Positions 32,861 through 44,959 of a DNA stretch of 64,000 nucleotides are shown one piece after another. The DNA is from Streptomyces varsoviensis. GTDB taxonomy: Bacteria > Actinomycetota > Actinomycetes > Streptomycetales > Streptomycetaceae. The DNA lies in the NCBI RefSeq assembly GCF_000718635.1, contig NZ_JOBF01000027.1, positions 62,001 through 126,000 on the forward strand, read 5' to 3'. Numbering within the stretch: the stretch's first letter is position 1; the number at the start of each line of letters is the position of its first letter. A program made the position numbers and the translations under genes. The notes beneath the pieces were generated by a model. The model saw only the letters and a program-made list of their open reading frames with translations. It was not told where the DNA came from and did no database searches.

Positions 32861-34996
32861 TCACATGGTCAGGCCGACCACCCCGGCGAGTTCGCGCATC
32901 TCGGGCGTAAGCGTGCGGCGGCCACGCACCACGGTGTCGAGAATGTCGCGTGCGTAGCGCTGCTGCGGCAGCCACTGGGGTGCGTCGTGCCGGACGCGCT
33001 GCAGCAGCTCAACGGCCGCCGGGTAGTCGCGGGTACGGGCGTGCGCGTCGGCCACATCCAGCAGGTGGCGATTGCGGTTGCTCCACTTGGGCGAGACCCC
33101 TCCGAGCGGTACTCGTTCCGCGAGGCGGAGCACCCGGTCCGGCTGGTCGAGGACGGAGGCGATCTCGGCCGTCTTCATCGCGACCGTGGTGGGGCCGAAC
33201 GAGCGGATCGCGTCGCGGCTGCTCCGCTGCTCCTTGCCCACCGCTACGGCCGCGGCGCGCGCCAGTTTCATCGCGTCGGCCGCCGCCGAGGTCTTGTTGT
33301 TCCGCACTGCCGCAGCGGCCACCATCAGCAAGAGGCTCCCCCAGGCGTTCAGCTCCTCGGGCGTGGCTCGGGACATGCGCGGTTCCGTCTCGTCGGCCCA
33401 GCGCACCGCCAGTTCGTACGCTTCGCCCAGCCGCCCCTGCCGCAGCTTGAGCCAGCACAGGGTGTCCACACTGGCAGCCGACTCCAAGCGGTCCGACGCG
33501 TCCGACATCGCGCGCCCCAGGGCCAGTTCGGCGGCGTCGAACTGGCGGTTGTGGACCATCACCATGCCGACCAGTTGCAGCGCACGCACGCGTACAGCAC
33601 GTCCCTCCGGGCCGAGCGCGTCGGCGTCGCGGACGAGGGCCGGGGTGAGCTGGGCCAGCGTCGCGTACTCGCCCGCCGTCACGAGCGCTTGCGCGGCGGT
33701 CACCGCGTCGCCCACCCCCTCGGCGCTGGGGGCATCGGCCTCGGTCGCGTCGCCCTCGACCGGCGGCGGGGCGGCCAGGGCCGCGCGTACGGCCGTCCAT
33801 TGAGTCTCGGTCGTCGTGCCCGCCTTCTCCGGCCGGGGATCTCCCGCCAGATGCATCGTGGGGACACGCAGCGCGTGGGCCAGTTTTCGCCACGTTTCGA
33901 GGCGGGCGCCGTCCCGCTCTCCTTGCTCAAGTTTCGTGATCACGGATTTCGAGACTCCCGACGCGTGTTGGGGCAGCCACTCGGGCGAGCTGTCGCGGAT
34001 GGCCAGCAGGCGCTCGACCGCCGCGCCGTAGTCGCGGGTCTTGGCGTAGGCGTCGGCCACGTCGAGGTAGTGGCGGTTGCGGTTGTTGCTGGTCGGCCGC
34101 AGGCCCCCGGTGGGCACGCGCTCGGCGAGGCGCAACACGACGTCCGGGCGGTCGACCACGGCGGCGTTCTCGGCGCGCTTCAAGGCGACGGTCACGGGGC
34201 CGAAGGTGCGCAGGTGGTCGTTCTCCGGGGCGTACTCCCGCCCGACGGCCACCGCGGCCGACCGCGCGAAGCGCAGGGCGTCCTCGGCCTCGCCCGGCGC
34301 GTTGTCGCGTACCGCTGCCGCCGATACGCGCAGCAGCAGCCACCCCCACGTGCTGAGTTCGGCGGGCGTCGCGCGGGAGATCCGGGGTTCGGTCTCGTCG
34401 GCCCAGTGTGTCGCCAACTCGCGGGCCTCGCCCAGCCTTCCCTGCCGCAGCCGCAGCCAGCACAGCGTGTTGACGGTGGCCGCCGCCTGGAGGCGGTCCC
34501 CGGCGTCGTCCAGGGCGCGGGTCAGGGCCGTCTCCGCCGCCGCGAACTGGCGCGTCTGCGTCAGCAGCCACCCGACGAGTTGCAGAGTCCGTACGCGCAC
34601 GGCCCGGCCCTCCGGGCCGAGTGCGTCGGCGTCGCGTACCAGCGCCGGGGCGACCACCGCCAGCGCGGCGAACGCGTCGCTCTGGAACAGCGGCTGGGCC
34701 GCCGCCAACGCGTCCGTCACGCCGCCGACGGTGGGCAGGTCCTCCTCCTCCTCGGAGGAGACCGGCGGGGCCGCGACGGCGGCGCGTACGGCCGCCCAGC
34801 GATCCTCCGTGTCCGGGTCCGCCCCGTCGCCGTCCTGGTGGCCCGCCAGGTACATCGTCGGGACGCGCAGCGCGTGGGCCAGTTTTCGCCACGTTTCGAG
34901 GCGGGCGCCGTCCCGCTCTCCTTGCTCAAGTTTCGTGATCACGGATTTCGAGACTCCCGACGCGGCTGAGCGGCGATCAATTCGTGTAGGGGCCAT
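32861..34996 (-). CDS. tandemly duplicated truncated-HTH/TPR regulator
   Basis: 711-residue frame made of two homologous units, about 333 residues each. Each starts with ASGVSKSVITKLEQGERDG...LRVPTM(Y/H)LAG (helices 3-5 of an XRE HTH) followed by TPR-like repeats (VRDADALGPEGRAVRVR, LRQGRLGEA, RNRHxLDVADAxAxTRDY, EWLPQ). Unit 1 stops at EWLPQ and is fused to unit 2; only unit 2 has the complete C-terminus RYARDILD...AGVVGLTM. Helices 1-2 of the HTH are missing from both. Start ATG 34996 gives a 12-residue unrelated leader (MAPTRIDRRSA). Might be a degenerating regulator. Confidence 0.65.
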   Translation of the reverse strand: MAPTRIDRRSAASGVSKSVITKLEQGERDGARLETWRKLAHALRVPTMYLAGHQDGDGADPDTEDRWAAVRAAVAAPPVSSEEEEDLPTVGGVTDALAAAQPLFQSDAFAALAVVAPALVRDADALGPEGRAVRVRTLQLVGWLLTQTRQFAAAETALTRALDDAGDRLQAAATVNTLCWLRLRQGRLGEARELATHWADETEPRISRATPAELSTWGWLLLRVSAAAVRDNAPGEAEDALRFARSAAVAVGREYAPENDHLRTFGPVTVALKRAENAAVVDRPDVVLRLAERVPTGGLRPTSNNRNRHYLDVADAYAKTRDYGAAVERLLAIRDSSPEWLPQHASGVSKSVITKLEQGERDGARLETWRKLAHALRVPTMHLAGDPRPEKAGTTTETQWTAVRAALAAPPPVEGDATEADAPSAEGVGDAVTAAQALVTAGEYATLAQLTPALVRDADALGPEGRAVRVRALQLVGMVMVHNRQFDAAELALGRAMSDASDRLESAASVDTLCWLKLRQGRLGEAYELAVRWADETEPRMSRATPEELNAWGSLLLMVAAAAVRNNKTSAAADAMKLARAAAVAVGKEQRSSRDAIRSFGPTTVAMKTAEIASVLDQPDRVLRLAERVPLGGVSPKWSNRNRHLLDVADAHARTRDYPAAVELLQRVRHDAPQWLPQQRYARDILDTVVRGRRTLTPEMRELAGVVGLTM
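33867..34964. repeat. 99-bp perfect direct repeat, 999-bp period
   Basis: 33867-33965 and 34866-34964 are identical and encode the truncated HTH in both units, ending exactly at GACGCG. Flanking DNA on either side is unrelated at the right edge and diverged at the left. The rest of the two units is clearly less similar, so the tract has been homogenised or arose recently. Confidence 0.85.
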
Positions 34997-35048
34997 TACT
35001 GTTGGGCGGGAACTTCTCGTAGTCGGCCGATGGGCGGAGGGCGTCTCC

Positions 35049-36629
35049 ATGATGGCAGCGAGCGGCGATTCCGGCAGCGCGGCGGGGGCGGGTCCGGGGG
35101 ACCCGGAGCGGTTGGACCGGCGCGTGGGGCTGGCCTGCGGGCTGCTCATCCTCGGGGCGTTTCTGGCGCTGCTGGACACGACGATCGTCAGCGTCGGCAT
35201 GGACAGGATCGGGGAGCACCTGCACTCGCCGCTGTCGACGATCCAGTGGATCGGCGCCGGGTACATGCTGGCGATGGCCGTGGCCATTCCCCTTTCGGGG
35301 TGGGCGGTCGACAGGTTCGGCGGGCGGCGGATGTGGATGGGGACGCTCGCGCTGTTCCTCGTCGCGTCCGGGCTGTCCGGTCTCGCCTGGTCCGCGCCGA
35401 GCCTCATCGTCTTCCGCATCGTGCAGGGCTTCGCGGGCGGGCTCATCGAACCCGTCGCGCAGACGATGATCGCCCGGACCGCCGGGCCGCGACGCGTCGG
35501 CCGGGTGATGAGCCTGGTGCAGATCCCGATGATGCTGGCCCCCGTGTTCGGGCCGGTGATCGGCGGTTCCGTCATGGAACTGGCGGGCTGGCGCTGGCTG
35601 TTCTTCCTCAACCTGCCGATCGGGGCCGCCGCCCTGCTGCTGGCCCGGCGCGTCCTGCCCAAGGACCGGCCCGCCGCCCGGCCCGCCGACGGCGGTTTCG
35701 ACTCGCTCGGCTTCGCCCTGCTCTCCCCGGGGCTCGGGCTCCTCGTCTACGGGCTCTCCCAGGCCGGTACGGGCGCGCGGCCCGGTTCCGCGACCGTCCT
35801 CGTACCCGTCGTCCTCGGTGCCCTCCTGCTCCTCGGGTACGCGGCGCACGCCCTGCGCACCAAGGGCGCGCCCCTCATCGACCTGCGGCTCTTCGCCAAC
35901 GGCAAGTTCGCCCGGTGCACGGTCATGCTGTTCATGCTCGGCTTCACCGTCAACAGCGGGCTGTTCATGATCCCCCTGTACGACCAGATCGTCCGCGGCG
36001 AGGGGCCCGTGCACGCCGGGCTCATGGTCGCCCCCCAAGGGCTGGGCGCCGCCCTCGTCCTGCCGTTCGTCAGCCGCCTCACCGAACGCTTCGGCGCCCG
36101 CGGCGTCGTCCCCTTCGGCATGGCCCTGGCCTGCGTCGGCACCTTCGCCTACACCCAGATCGACGCCGGCACCGGCCCCGGATGGCTGGCCTTCTGGCTG
36201 TTCGTACGCGGCGTCGGCACCGGCGCCACCTTCGGGCCCGCCCTCGGCGCCGCCTACCAGGCCATCGGCGACGCGGTGGCGGCGCGGGCCACCAGCGCGC
36301 TGTACGTACTGCTGCAACTCGGCGGCGCCGTCGGCACCGGCGGGCTCGCCCTGCTCTTCCAGAACCGCATCGCCGCCGCGATCCCCGGCGCCAGTGGGAC
36401 GCCCAGCGCCGCCGACGATCCCAGTCTCGCCGCGCCCCTCGCCCACGCCTTCGGCGAGGCGTTCTGGGCGGGCGTGGTGGTCTGCGCCGCCGCCGTCGTC
36501 GTCGGGCTCTTCCTGCCGGGGCGCTACCGCGGCGGGGAGGGCGACGCCGGGCCGCGGGACGCCGGCCAGGACTCCCTGCCGGAGCCGGGCCCGGCGGCGG
36601 ATGTGCCCGCCCCGCCGCCCTCGCACTGA
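35049..36629 (+). CDS. DHA2-family MFS exporter (EmrB/QacA-like)
   Basis: 526 residues, about 14 TM. LDTTIVSVGMDRIGEHL, GWAVDRFGGRRMWMG (motif A), VFRIVQGFAGGLIEPVAQTMI, and LAPVFGPVIGGSVMELAGWRWLFFLNLPIG (motif C) are typical DHA2. The ATG pair at 35049/35052 follows GGAGGG. Divergent from the tandem HTH/TPR gene (52 nt) and convergent with katE. Substrate unknown. Confidence 0.9.
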   Translation: MMAASGDSGSAAGAGPGDPERLDRRVGLACGLLILGAFLALLDTTIVSVGMDRIGEHLHSPLSTIQWIGAGYMLAMAVAIPLSGWAVDRFGGRRMWMGTLALFLVASGLSGLAWSAPSLIVFRIVQGFAGGLIEPVAQTMIARTAGPRRVGRVMSLVQIPMMLAPVFGPVIGGSVMELAGWRWLFFLNLPIGAAALLLARRVLPKDRPAARPADGGFDSLGFALLSPGLGLLVYGLSQAGTGARPGSATVLVPVVLGALLLLGYAAHALRTKGAPLIDLRLFANGKFARCTVMLFMLGFTVNSGLFMIPLYDQIVRGEGPVHAGLMVAPQGLGAALVLPFVSRLTERFGARGVVPFGMALACVGTFAYTQIDAGTGPGWLAFWLFVRGVGTGATFGPALGAAYQAIGDAVAARATSALYVLLQLGGAVGTGGLALLFQNRIAAAIPGASGTPSAADDPSLAAPLAHAFGEAFWAGVVVCAAAVVVGLFLPGRYRGGEGDAGPRDAGQDSLPEPGPAADVPAPPPSH

Positions 36630-36698
36630 GCACCGGCTACTGCGGCGGGGGCGCGGGAGCCCCGGCCTCAGCCCCGGCCCCCTACACCCCCACGCTCC

Positions 36699-38987
<2,289 letters not shown>

Positions 38988-39183
38988 TGAGTCTCGACCT
39001 CTCGACGGGGCATTGCCGCGCGTGGGGGAGAGCAGCACGCGGGTACCGGCGATCTTGCGGAGCGACGGGTACCCCACCTCGCGGAAGACGACACACCCAC
39101 TGAGCCATCCGGAGCCACGCGTCCCTCGGAGAGGCCGCGACTACCTGCGGAGAGGGGGAGCGGGGCGGCACGGGGCCCCGGCC

Positions 39184-39849
39184 TCAGCGTTCTCCGCGCA
39201 AATGGCTCACATCGTTGTGGCACAGCAGGGTCCACCCCGGCGAACCACCCGGCGGCGGCCACGGCAGGGGGCGGCGGGCCCAGTGGGTCAGGCAGGCCGG
39301 CCCCGAGGTGAACGACGTGTGGGCGCGTACCTCGGCCGGCAGGTCGAGCAGGAGCTGGCTGACCGCGGTGATCGTCTCGCCGTGCCCCACGATCAGCACC
39401 CGCCGCCCCGCGTGCCGCTCCACGAGCCGGTCGACCGCGGCCCGCACCCGGGCCAGGTACGCGCCCCAGCTCTCGCCGCCCGGCGCCAGCGGCCGGCCGG
39501 GATGGAGGACGGGCGTGCCGCCGAAGGCGGCGACCACCTCCCGCCAGGGGCGGCCGTCGCCCGTGCCGCAGTCCGCCTCGCGCAGGCCGGGCTCGACGAC
39601 GGCGGGCAGGCCCAGGGCGGCGGAGACGATACGGGCGCTCTCCCGGGTCCGGGGCAGCGGCGAGGTGTAGAGGGCGTCCACGGGATGTCGGGCGTGGTCA
39701 GCGCGCAGCCTCCGCGCCAGCCGCCGCACCTGCTCGCGGCCCCTCTCGGTGAGGCCCCCGCAGCCCGCGGGGCCGCCGACCGTGCCCGTACGGCTGCTCA
39801 CCGACTCGCCGTGGCGCACCAGCAGCAGCTCGGTGCCGGCGTGCGTCAA
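39184..39849 (-). CDS. histidine phosphatase family protein
   Basis: 221 residues. LLLVRHGES (RHG nucleophile), LTERGREQVRRLARRL, YTSPLPRTRESARIV, and VLIVGHGETITAV (second His) are the branch-1 signature. TTG start overlaps the P450 stop by 4 nt (TTGA). As the last gene of the nine-gene operon it may dephosphorylate a pathway intermediate. Confidence 0.88.
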   Translation of the reverse strand: MTHAGTELLLVRHGESVSSRTGTVGGPAGCGGLTERGREQVRRLARRLRADHARHPVDALYTSPLPRTRESARIVSAALGLPAVVEPGLREADCGTGDGRPWREVVAAFGGTPVLHPGRPLAPGGESWGAYLARVRAAVDRLVERHAGRRVLIVGHGETITAVSQLLLDLPAEVRAHTSFTSGPACLTHWARRPLPWPPPGGSPGWTLLCHNDVSHLRGER

Positions 39850-41144
39850 CGGCCGCTCCCCGCGACGGGGACCTCGGGCACCGACCGGAGCGCCGCCGCC
39901 AGGCCCGGCCCGCGCCGCTCGCCCTTCGTGAACGTCGCGGGCAGCGAGGCGAACCCGTTGACCTGTCCCACCGACGGGTAGTCGACGGCCTCGGCCCCGA
40001 TCACCTCGTAGTCCGGCAGCCGCTCCAGGACGGCGCCGAGCATGGTCTGGAACATCAGCCGGGCGAAGTGCGCGCCCAGGCAGCGGTGGATGCCCGCCCC
40101 GAACGCGAGGTGCCGGGCCGCCGCCCGGTCGATCCGCAGCAGTTCGGGGGAGTCCACGGCCGCGGGGTCGTGGTTGGCGGCGGCCCAGGAGATCAGCACC
40201 CGGTCGCCGGCCCGCAGCGGGCAGCCGTTCAGCTCGGTGTCGCGGGTCACCGTGCGGGCGTTGAAGTGGATGGGGGAGAAGTAGCGCAGGAATTCATCGG
40301 TCGCGCTGTCCAGGAGCGCCGGGTCGCCGGCGACCCGGCGGCGCTCGTCCGGGTGCCGGGCGAGCCAGTCCAGGGCGCGGCCGAGCAGCGCGGTGGTGCT
40401 GTCCGCGCCGCCGAAGAACAGCAACTGGCAGACGCTGACGGCCTCTTCGTCGGTGAGCCCCGCTTCCTCGGCCGTCAGATAGCTGATCAGATCGGCGCGC
40501 GGCGCGCGCCGCCGGTCCGCCACCACGTCCCGGAGCAGGTCGAGGACCTCCTCCAGCAGCCGCCCGGCCTCGGTGTGCTCCGGGCTGCCCGGCGTGCTGG
40601 AGACCAGCGTGTGGAAGGGGTGCGTCAGCTCCCGCCAGTCCTCGGCGGGCAGCCCGAGCCAGGCGACGACGAAGCAGGCGGGCAGCGGGAACCCGAGGTC
40701 GCCGACCAGGTCGATCCGCCCGGACTCGATCCGCTCGTCGATCAGCGCGGCGGCGAGGCCGGTCAGCCACGGCCGCCACGCCTCGCTCGCGGTGTGCGAG
40801 AACCGCGGGCTCAGCAGCCGCCGGTAGCGGAAGAACTCGGGCGGGTCCACCTCCTGCGGAATGCTGCGGGTCCCGGACGAGAAGGGCACGCCGACGCCCC
40901 GGAACCCGCCGCGCTCGCCCGTCGGGTCGTGGTCGGAGGAGTACGTGGCGTCGTCGCCGGCCACGGCGGTGACGGCGGCCTCGCTGGAGACCACCCAGAA
41001 CCCGCCGTGCCGCTCGGAGCGGGCCACGGGGCAGCGCTCCCGCAACTCGCGGTAGATCTCCGGCCACCGCTGCCCGTACTCGGCCGAACCGAAGTCGAAG
41101 TCGGTCCCGTATCCCGGCTGCTGGCTTCCGCGCACTCTTCCCAC
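39846..41144 (-). CDS. cytochrome P450
   Basis: 432 residues. I-helix FFGGADSTTALL, K-helix EFLR, and heme loop FGAGIHRCLGAHFAR with axial Cys. GTG start (an internal GTG a few codons later has a comparable RBS). Likely tailoring oxidase for the operon product; ahcY upstream recycles SAH, whereas this P450 needs external ferredoxin, not encoded here. Confidence 0.92.
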   Translation of the reverse strand: MGRVRGSQQPGYGTDFDFGSAEYGQRWPEIYRELRERCPVARSERHGGFWVVSSEAAVTAVAGDDATYSSDHDPTGERGGFRGVGVPFSSGTRSIPQEVDPPEFFRYRRLLSPRFSHTASEAWRPWLTGLAAALIDERIESGRIDLVGDLGFPLPACFVVAWLGLPAEDWRELTHPFHTLVSSTPGSPEHTEAGRLLEEVLDLLRDVVADRRRAPRADLISYLTAEEAGLTDEEAVSVCQLLFFGGADSTTALLGRALDWLARHPDERRRVAGDPALLDSATDEFLRYFSPIHFNARTVTRDTELNGCPLRAGDRVLISWAAANHDPAAVDSPELLRIDRAAARHLAFGAGIHRCLGAHFARLMFQTMLGAVLERLPDYEVIGAEAVDYPSVGQVNGFASLPATFTKGERRGPGLAAALRSVPEVPVAGSGR

Positions 41145-41187
41145 CTCGGTTCGGCCTGTGGCGTGTCCGCCCGGATCAGTACGCGGA

Positions 41188-42651
41188 TCAGTAGCGGTAG
41201 TGCTCCGGCTTGTACGGGCCGCGGACCGGCACCCCGATGTACTCGGCCTGATCGTCCGTCAGCTCCGTCAACTCGCCGCCCAGCGCCCGTACGTGAATGC
41301 GCGCCACCTTCTCGTCCAGCTCCTTCGGCAGCCGGTAGACCTGGCGCTCGTACCGCTCGCGCGCCGAGTACAGCTCCACCTGCGCGATGACCTGGTTGGC
41401 GAACGAGCAGGACATCACGAACGACGGGTGCCCGGTGGCGTTGCCCAGGTTCACCAGCCGGCCCTCCGCCAGCACGATGATCGAGTGCCCGTCGGCGAAC
41501 ACCCACTCATCCACCTGCGGCTTGACGTTGGCGCGCCGGATGCCGGGGAGCCGCGCCAGGCCCGCCATGTCCAGCTCGTTGTCGAAGTGGCCGATGTTGG
41601 CGAGGATCGTCTGGTGCTTCATCCGCGACATGTGCTCGACGCGCACCACGTCCTTGTTGCCGGTCGTGGTGATGACGATGTCCGCGCGCCCCACCACGCT
41701 GTCCAGCGTCGCCACCTCGTACCCGTCCATCTGCGCCTGGAGCGCGCAGATCGGGTCGATCTCCGTGACGATCACCCGCGCGCCCTGGCCGCGCAGCGAC
41801 TCGGCCGCGCCCTTGCCCACGTCGCCGTAGCCGCAGACGACCGCGACCTTCCCGCCGATCAGCACGTCCGTACCGCGGTTGATGCCGTCGACGAGCGAGT
41901 GGCGGATGCCGTAGCGGTTGTCGAACTTCGACTTCGTCACCGAGTCGTTCACGTTGATCGCCGGGAACAGCAGCTCGCCCGTGTTCGCCAGGTGGTAGAG
42001 CCGGTGCACGCCGGTCGTCGTCTCCTCGCTCACCCCGAGGATCTCGCTCGCCACGCCGCTCCAGTTGGCGCCCTCGGCCGACAGCGACGCGCGGAGCTGC
42101 CCGAGGAAGGCCGCCCACTCCTCGGAGTCGCCCGCGACGGGGTCGGGCACCCGCCCCGCCTTCTCGAACTCCACCGCCTTGTGCACCAGCAGCGTCGCGT
42201 CGCCGCCGTCGTCCACGATCGCGGTGGGCCCCTGGCCGCCGGGCCACAGCAGCATCCGCTCGGTGCACCACCAGTACTCCGGCAGACTCTCGCCCTTCCA
42301 CGCGAACACCGGCACGCCGCGCGGCGCCTCCGGCGTCCCGTCCGGGCCCACCACCGCGGCCGCCGCCGCGTGGTCCTGGGTGGAGAAGATGTTGCAGGAC
42401 GCCCAGCGCACCTCGGCGCCCAGCGCCACCAGCGTCTCGATGAGCACGGCCGTCTGGACCGTCATGTGCAGGGAGCCGGATATCCGCGCGCCCTGGAGCG
42501 GGCGGGTCTCGGCGTACTCCCGGCGCAGCTCCATCAGGCCCGGCATCTCGTGCTCGGCCAGCCGGATCTCGTGCCGGCCGAACTCGGCCAGCGACAGATC
42601 GGCGACGGCGAAGTCCAGGCCGTTGAGGTGGTGCAACCGCTCGGCGGTCAT
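41188..42651 (-). CDS. ahcY: adenosylhomocysteinase
   Basis: 487 residues. All catalytic blocks intact: [45 protein letters not shown] (catalytic Glu), [13 protein letters not shown] (Lys, Asp), CGYGDVGKG (NAD), NIGHFDNE, and the C-terminal KPEHYRY that reaches into the neighbouring subunit. Hydrolyses SAH to adenosine and homocysteine. It sits in the middle of the cluster; it may be the genome's sole copy or a cluster duplicate. Confidence 0.97.
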   Translation of the reverse strand: MTAERLHHLNGLDFAVADLSLAEFGRHEIRLAEHEMPGLMELRREYAETRPLQGARISGSLHMTVQTAVLIETLVALGAEVRWASCNIFSTQDHAAAAAVVGPDGTPEAPRGVPVFAWKGESLPEYWWCTERMLLWPGGQGPTAIVDDGGDATLLVHKAVEFEKAGRVPDPVAGDSEEWAAFLGQLRASLSAEGANWSGVASEILGVSEETTTGVHRLYHLANTGELLFPAINVNDSVTKSKFDNRYGIRHSLVDGINRGTDVLIGGKVAVVCGYGDVGKGAAESLRGQGARVIVTEIDPICALQAQMDGYEVATLDSVVGRADIVITTTGNKDVVRVEHMSRMKHQTILANIGHFDNELDMAGLARLPGIRRANVKPQVDEWVFADGHSIIVLAEGRLVNLGNATGHPSFVMSCSFANQVIAQVELYSARERYERQVYRLPKELDEKVARIHVRALGGELTELTDDQAEYIGVPVRGPYKPEHYRY

Positions 42652-42727
42652 CGGTTCGCTTCCTCTCGCGATGAATCAGCAGTAATCGATGGGAAATTGA
42701 CGGCGACTCATAAAGCTTCGCGGATGG

Positions 42728-43171
42728 TCATCCGCCGGGTGGCGGCGGCTGCGGCTCCGGCCAGTCCAGGCTCTCGAACCACACCCCCGCGCGGTAGTTG
42801 GCGACGGCGGTACGGACGTACGGCACTACATCGGCGGGCAGCGCGCGCACCGGGCTCCACAGCAGCTCCGAACACTTGGCGGGCTCGGCGTTGACCGGCG
42901 TGCCCGCCCAGTTCCGGCACGCCGTGAAGAAGTCGACCCGGCTGCCGTCCGCCCGCCGGTGCACGACCGACACGACGTCCACGGCCTCCGGCGGCACCAC
43001 CACCCCCACCTCCTCACGGGCCTCCCTGACAGCGCCCCCGCGCACACTCTCGTCGTCCTCCAGATGCCCGCCGACCAGGCTCAGCCAGCCGTCCCGGTAG
43101 CCGGTGCCGCGCCGCCGGGACAGCAGCACGTCGCCGCCGCGCAGCAGCAGAATCCAGACGGCGGCGATCAA
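42728..43171 (-). CDS. Nudix hydrolase
   Basis: 147 residues. Perfect Nudix box GHLEDDESVRGGAVREAREE (Gx5Ex7REUxEExGU with VGV after). The N-terminal IAAVWILLLRGGDVLLSRRRGT is the usual first strand. TTG start is the only in-frame option before a stop. A C-terminal Pro run follows. In the operon it could trim a nucleoside diphosphate-linked intermediate. Confidence 0.9.
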   Translation of the reverse strand: MIAAVWILLLRGGDVLLSRRRGTGYRDGWLSLVGGHLEDDESVRGGAVREAREEVGVVVPPEAVDVVSVVHRRADGSRVDFFTACRNWAGTPVNAEPAKCSELLWSPVRALPADVVPYVRTAVANYRAGVWFESLDWPEPQPPPPGG

Positions 43172-43204
43172 CGGGCATCAGCACCTGTACGGGCCTCCGC
43201 GCCC

Positions 43205-44959
43205 TCACCCGCCGAGCGAGGCATGATCCACCTCGGCCTCCGCCGCCGCCCCCGCGGCGGGCCCGGCCGCGAGACGCGACACGACGCCGGCCGGCCCGCC
43301 CGGCAGCAGGGACGGGTCCTTCGCGGCGAGCCACGGGCCGAGCACCAGCAGGTCGAGTTCGCTGTTGAGGAAGGTGCGGACGGCGTCGGCGGGGGAGTTC
43401 ACGATGGGCTCGCCCGCCAGGTTGAAGGAGGTGTTGAGCACCACCGGCACGCCCGTCAGCTCCTCGAAGCGGCGGATCAGCGACCAGTAGCGGGGGCTGT
43501 GCTCGCGGTCCACCGTCTGCGGGCGCGCCGTGCCGTCGACGTGCACGATGGCCGGGACGCGGGAGCGCACCTCGGGCCGTACGAGCGCGGAGACGTTCAT
43601 GAACGGGGAGCGGTGCGGGGCGTCGAAGTACGTGTCGAACCGCTCGGCGAGGACGCTCGGCGCGAGCGGCCGCCAGATCTCACGCCCCTTGATCCGGTTG
43701 AGCCGGGAGACGATCTCGCGGCTGCGCGGGTCGGCGAGCACGCTGCGCGCGCCGAGCGCCCGGGGCCCGATCTCCGCGCGCCCCGAGCACCAGCCGACGA
43801 TCCGGCCCTCCGTCATGGCGGTCGCCACATGGCCGATCAGCTCGGCCTCCGGGACCCGCACGACGTGCAGCCCGTCCGCCCGCAGCGCCTCGGCGATCTG
43901 CGCGTCATCGGGGCCCGGCCCCCAGTAGGCGTGGTCGATGCGGGTGGGCGTGAACGCCCCGCCCGTCGTCCGGGCGTGCTCGTGCGCGACCTGGAGCGCG
44001 GCCCCGAGGCTGACGCCCGGGTCGTGGGCGACGGGCAGGAAGTAGTACTCGTCGAAGAGGCCGCTGGCGGCGATCCGCGAGTTGGCCGAGCAGTTCTGCG
44101 CGACACCGCCGGCCACCACCAGCCGCCCGCTGTTCGTCGCGTCGCGGGCGTGCCGGGCGAGGTCGAGCAGCGCCTTCTCCAGTGCGGCCTGCGCGGAGGC
44201 CGCGAAGTTGGCGTACACCATCTGCTCCGCGCGCTGCCCGTCGAGGTACGGGAACGTGGTCCGCCGCCACCAGGACAGCAGCGCCTCGCGCATCTCGGTG
44301 CGGGTGTTCGCGGTGTGCTCGACCCGCAGATCGGGCGCCATCGCGGGGCCGCCGCCCTCGGTGACCAACGGCATCGGGTCCTGCGCCCGGCCGTACGCGG
44401 CCAGCCCCATCAGCTTGCCCTCGCCGCGGGAGTTCGCGGTCTCCAGCCCCGCGTACTGGGTCGCGGCCCGGTAGAAGTGCCCGAGGGAGGCGTTGACGGG
44501 GTAGCTCGCGAGCGTCCGGATGCCGTCGCCGTCGCCGTACGCGATCGAGCTGGACTCCCGCTCGCCCTGACCGTCCACCACCACGATGGCCGCCTCGTCG
44601 AAGCCGCTGGACCACAGGGCGCTGGCCGCGTGCGACAGGTGGTGGGCCACCGGGATCGCCTTCGGCCGCAGCGGGCGGTCGAACTCGGCGGGCAGGGCGT
44701 TGTCCAGCTCCAGATAGGGCGCGGCGGGCAGCGCCGGCTCGAAGCGCTCGATGTCCCAGCCCGTGGCGATGGCCGCGACATCGGAGGCGCGGGCGCCGGC
44801 CTGCCGCAGACAGGACCGTACGGCCTCGATCGGCATCTCCAGCCGGGCCCGCTTGCGGCGGCTGAACCGCTCCTGCTCGGCCATGGCCAGCAGCCTGCCG
44901 TCCTCCAGCAGCGCGGCGGACGGGTCGTGGAAGCCGAAGTTGATTCCCAGGACGAGCAT
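43205..44959 (-). CDS. O-carbamoyltransferase, NodU/CmcH/TobZ family
   Basis: 584 residues. N-terminal ATPase-like LGINFGFHDPSAALLEDGRLL, VVVDGQGERESSSIA, GEGKLMGLAAYG, GGVAQNCSANSRI, and C-terminal YrdC-like GWCSGRAEIGPRALGARSVLADPR, GREIWRPLAPSVL, PVVLNTSFNLAGEPIVNSP. All are the family signature. Transfers a carbamoyl group from carbamoyl phosphate to a hydroxyl. ATG shares one base with the preceding stop (TGATG). The strongest sign that the operon makes a secondary metabolite. Confidence 0.95.
   Translation of the reverse strand: MLVLGINFGFHDPSAALLEDGRLLAMAEQERFSRRKRARLEMPIEAVRSCLRQAGARASDVAAIATGWDIERFEPALPAAPYLELDNALPAEFDRPLRPKAIPVAHHLSHAASALWSSGFDEAAIVVVDGQGERESSSIAYGDGDGIRTLASYPVNASLGHFYRAATQYAGLETANSRGEGKLMGLAAYGRAQDPMPLVTEGGGPAMAPDLRVEHTANTRTEMREALLSWWRRTTFPYLDGQRAEQMVYANFAASAQAALEKALLDLARHARDATNSGRLVVAGGVAQNCSANSRIAASGLFDEYYFLPVAHDPGVSLGAALQVAHEHARTTGGAFTPTRIDHAYWGPGPDDAQIAEALRADGLHVVRVPEAELIGHVATAMTEGRIVGWCSGRAEIGPRALGARSVLADPRSREIVSRLNRIKGREIWRPLAPSVLAERFDTYFDAPHRSPFMNVSALVRPEVRSRVPAIVHVDGTARPQTVDREHSPRYWSLIRRFEELTGVPVVLNTSFNLAGEPIVNSPADAVRTFLNSELDLLVLGPWLAAKDPSLLPGGPAGVVSRLAAGPAAGAAAEAEVDHASLGG

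Noticed and set aside
42652..42727. SAH riboswitch before ahcY
   Set aside because: The gap is only 76 nt and the conserved SAH aptamer segments are not seen.
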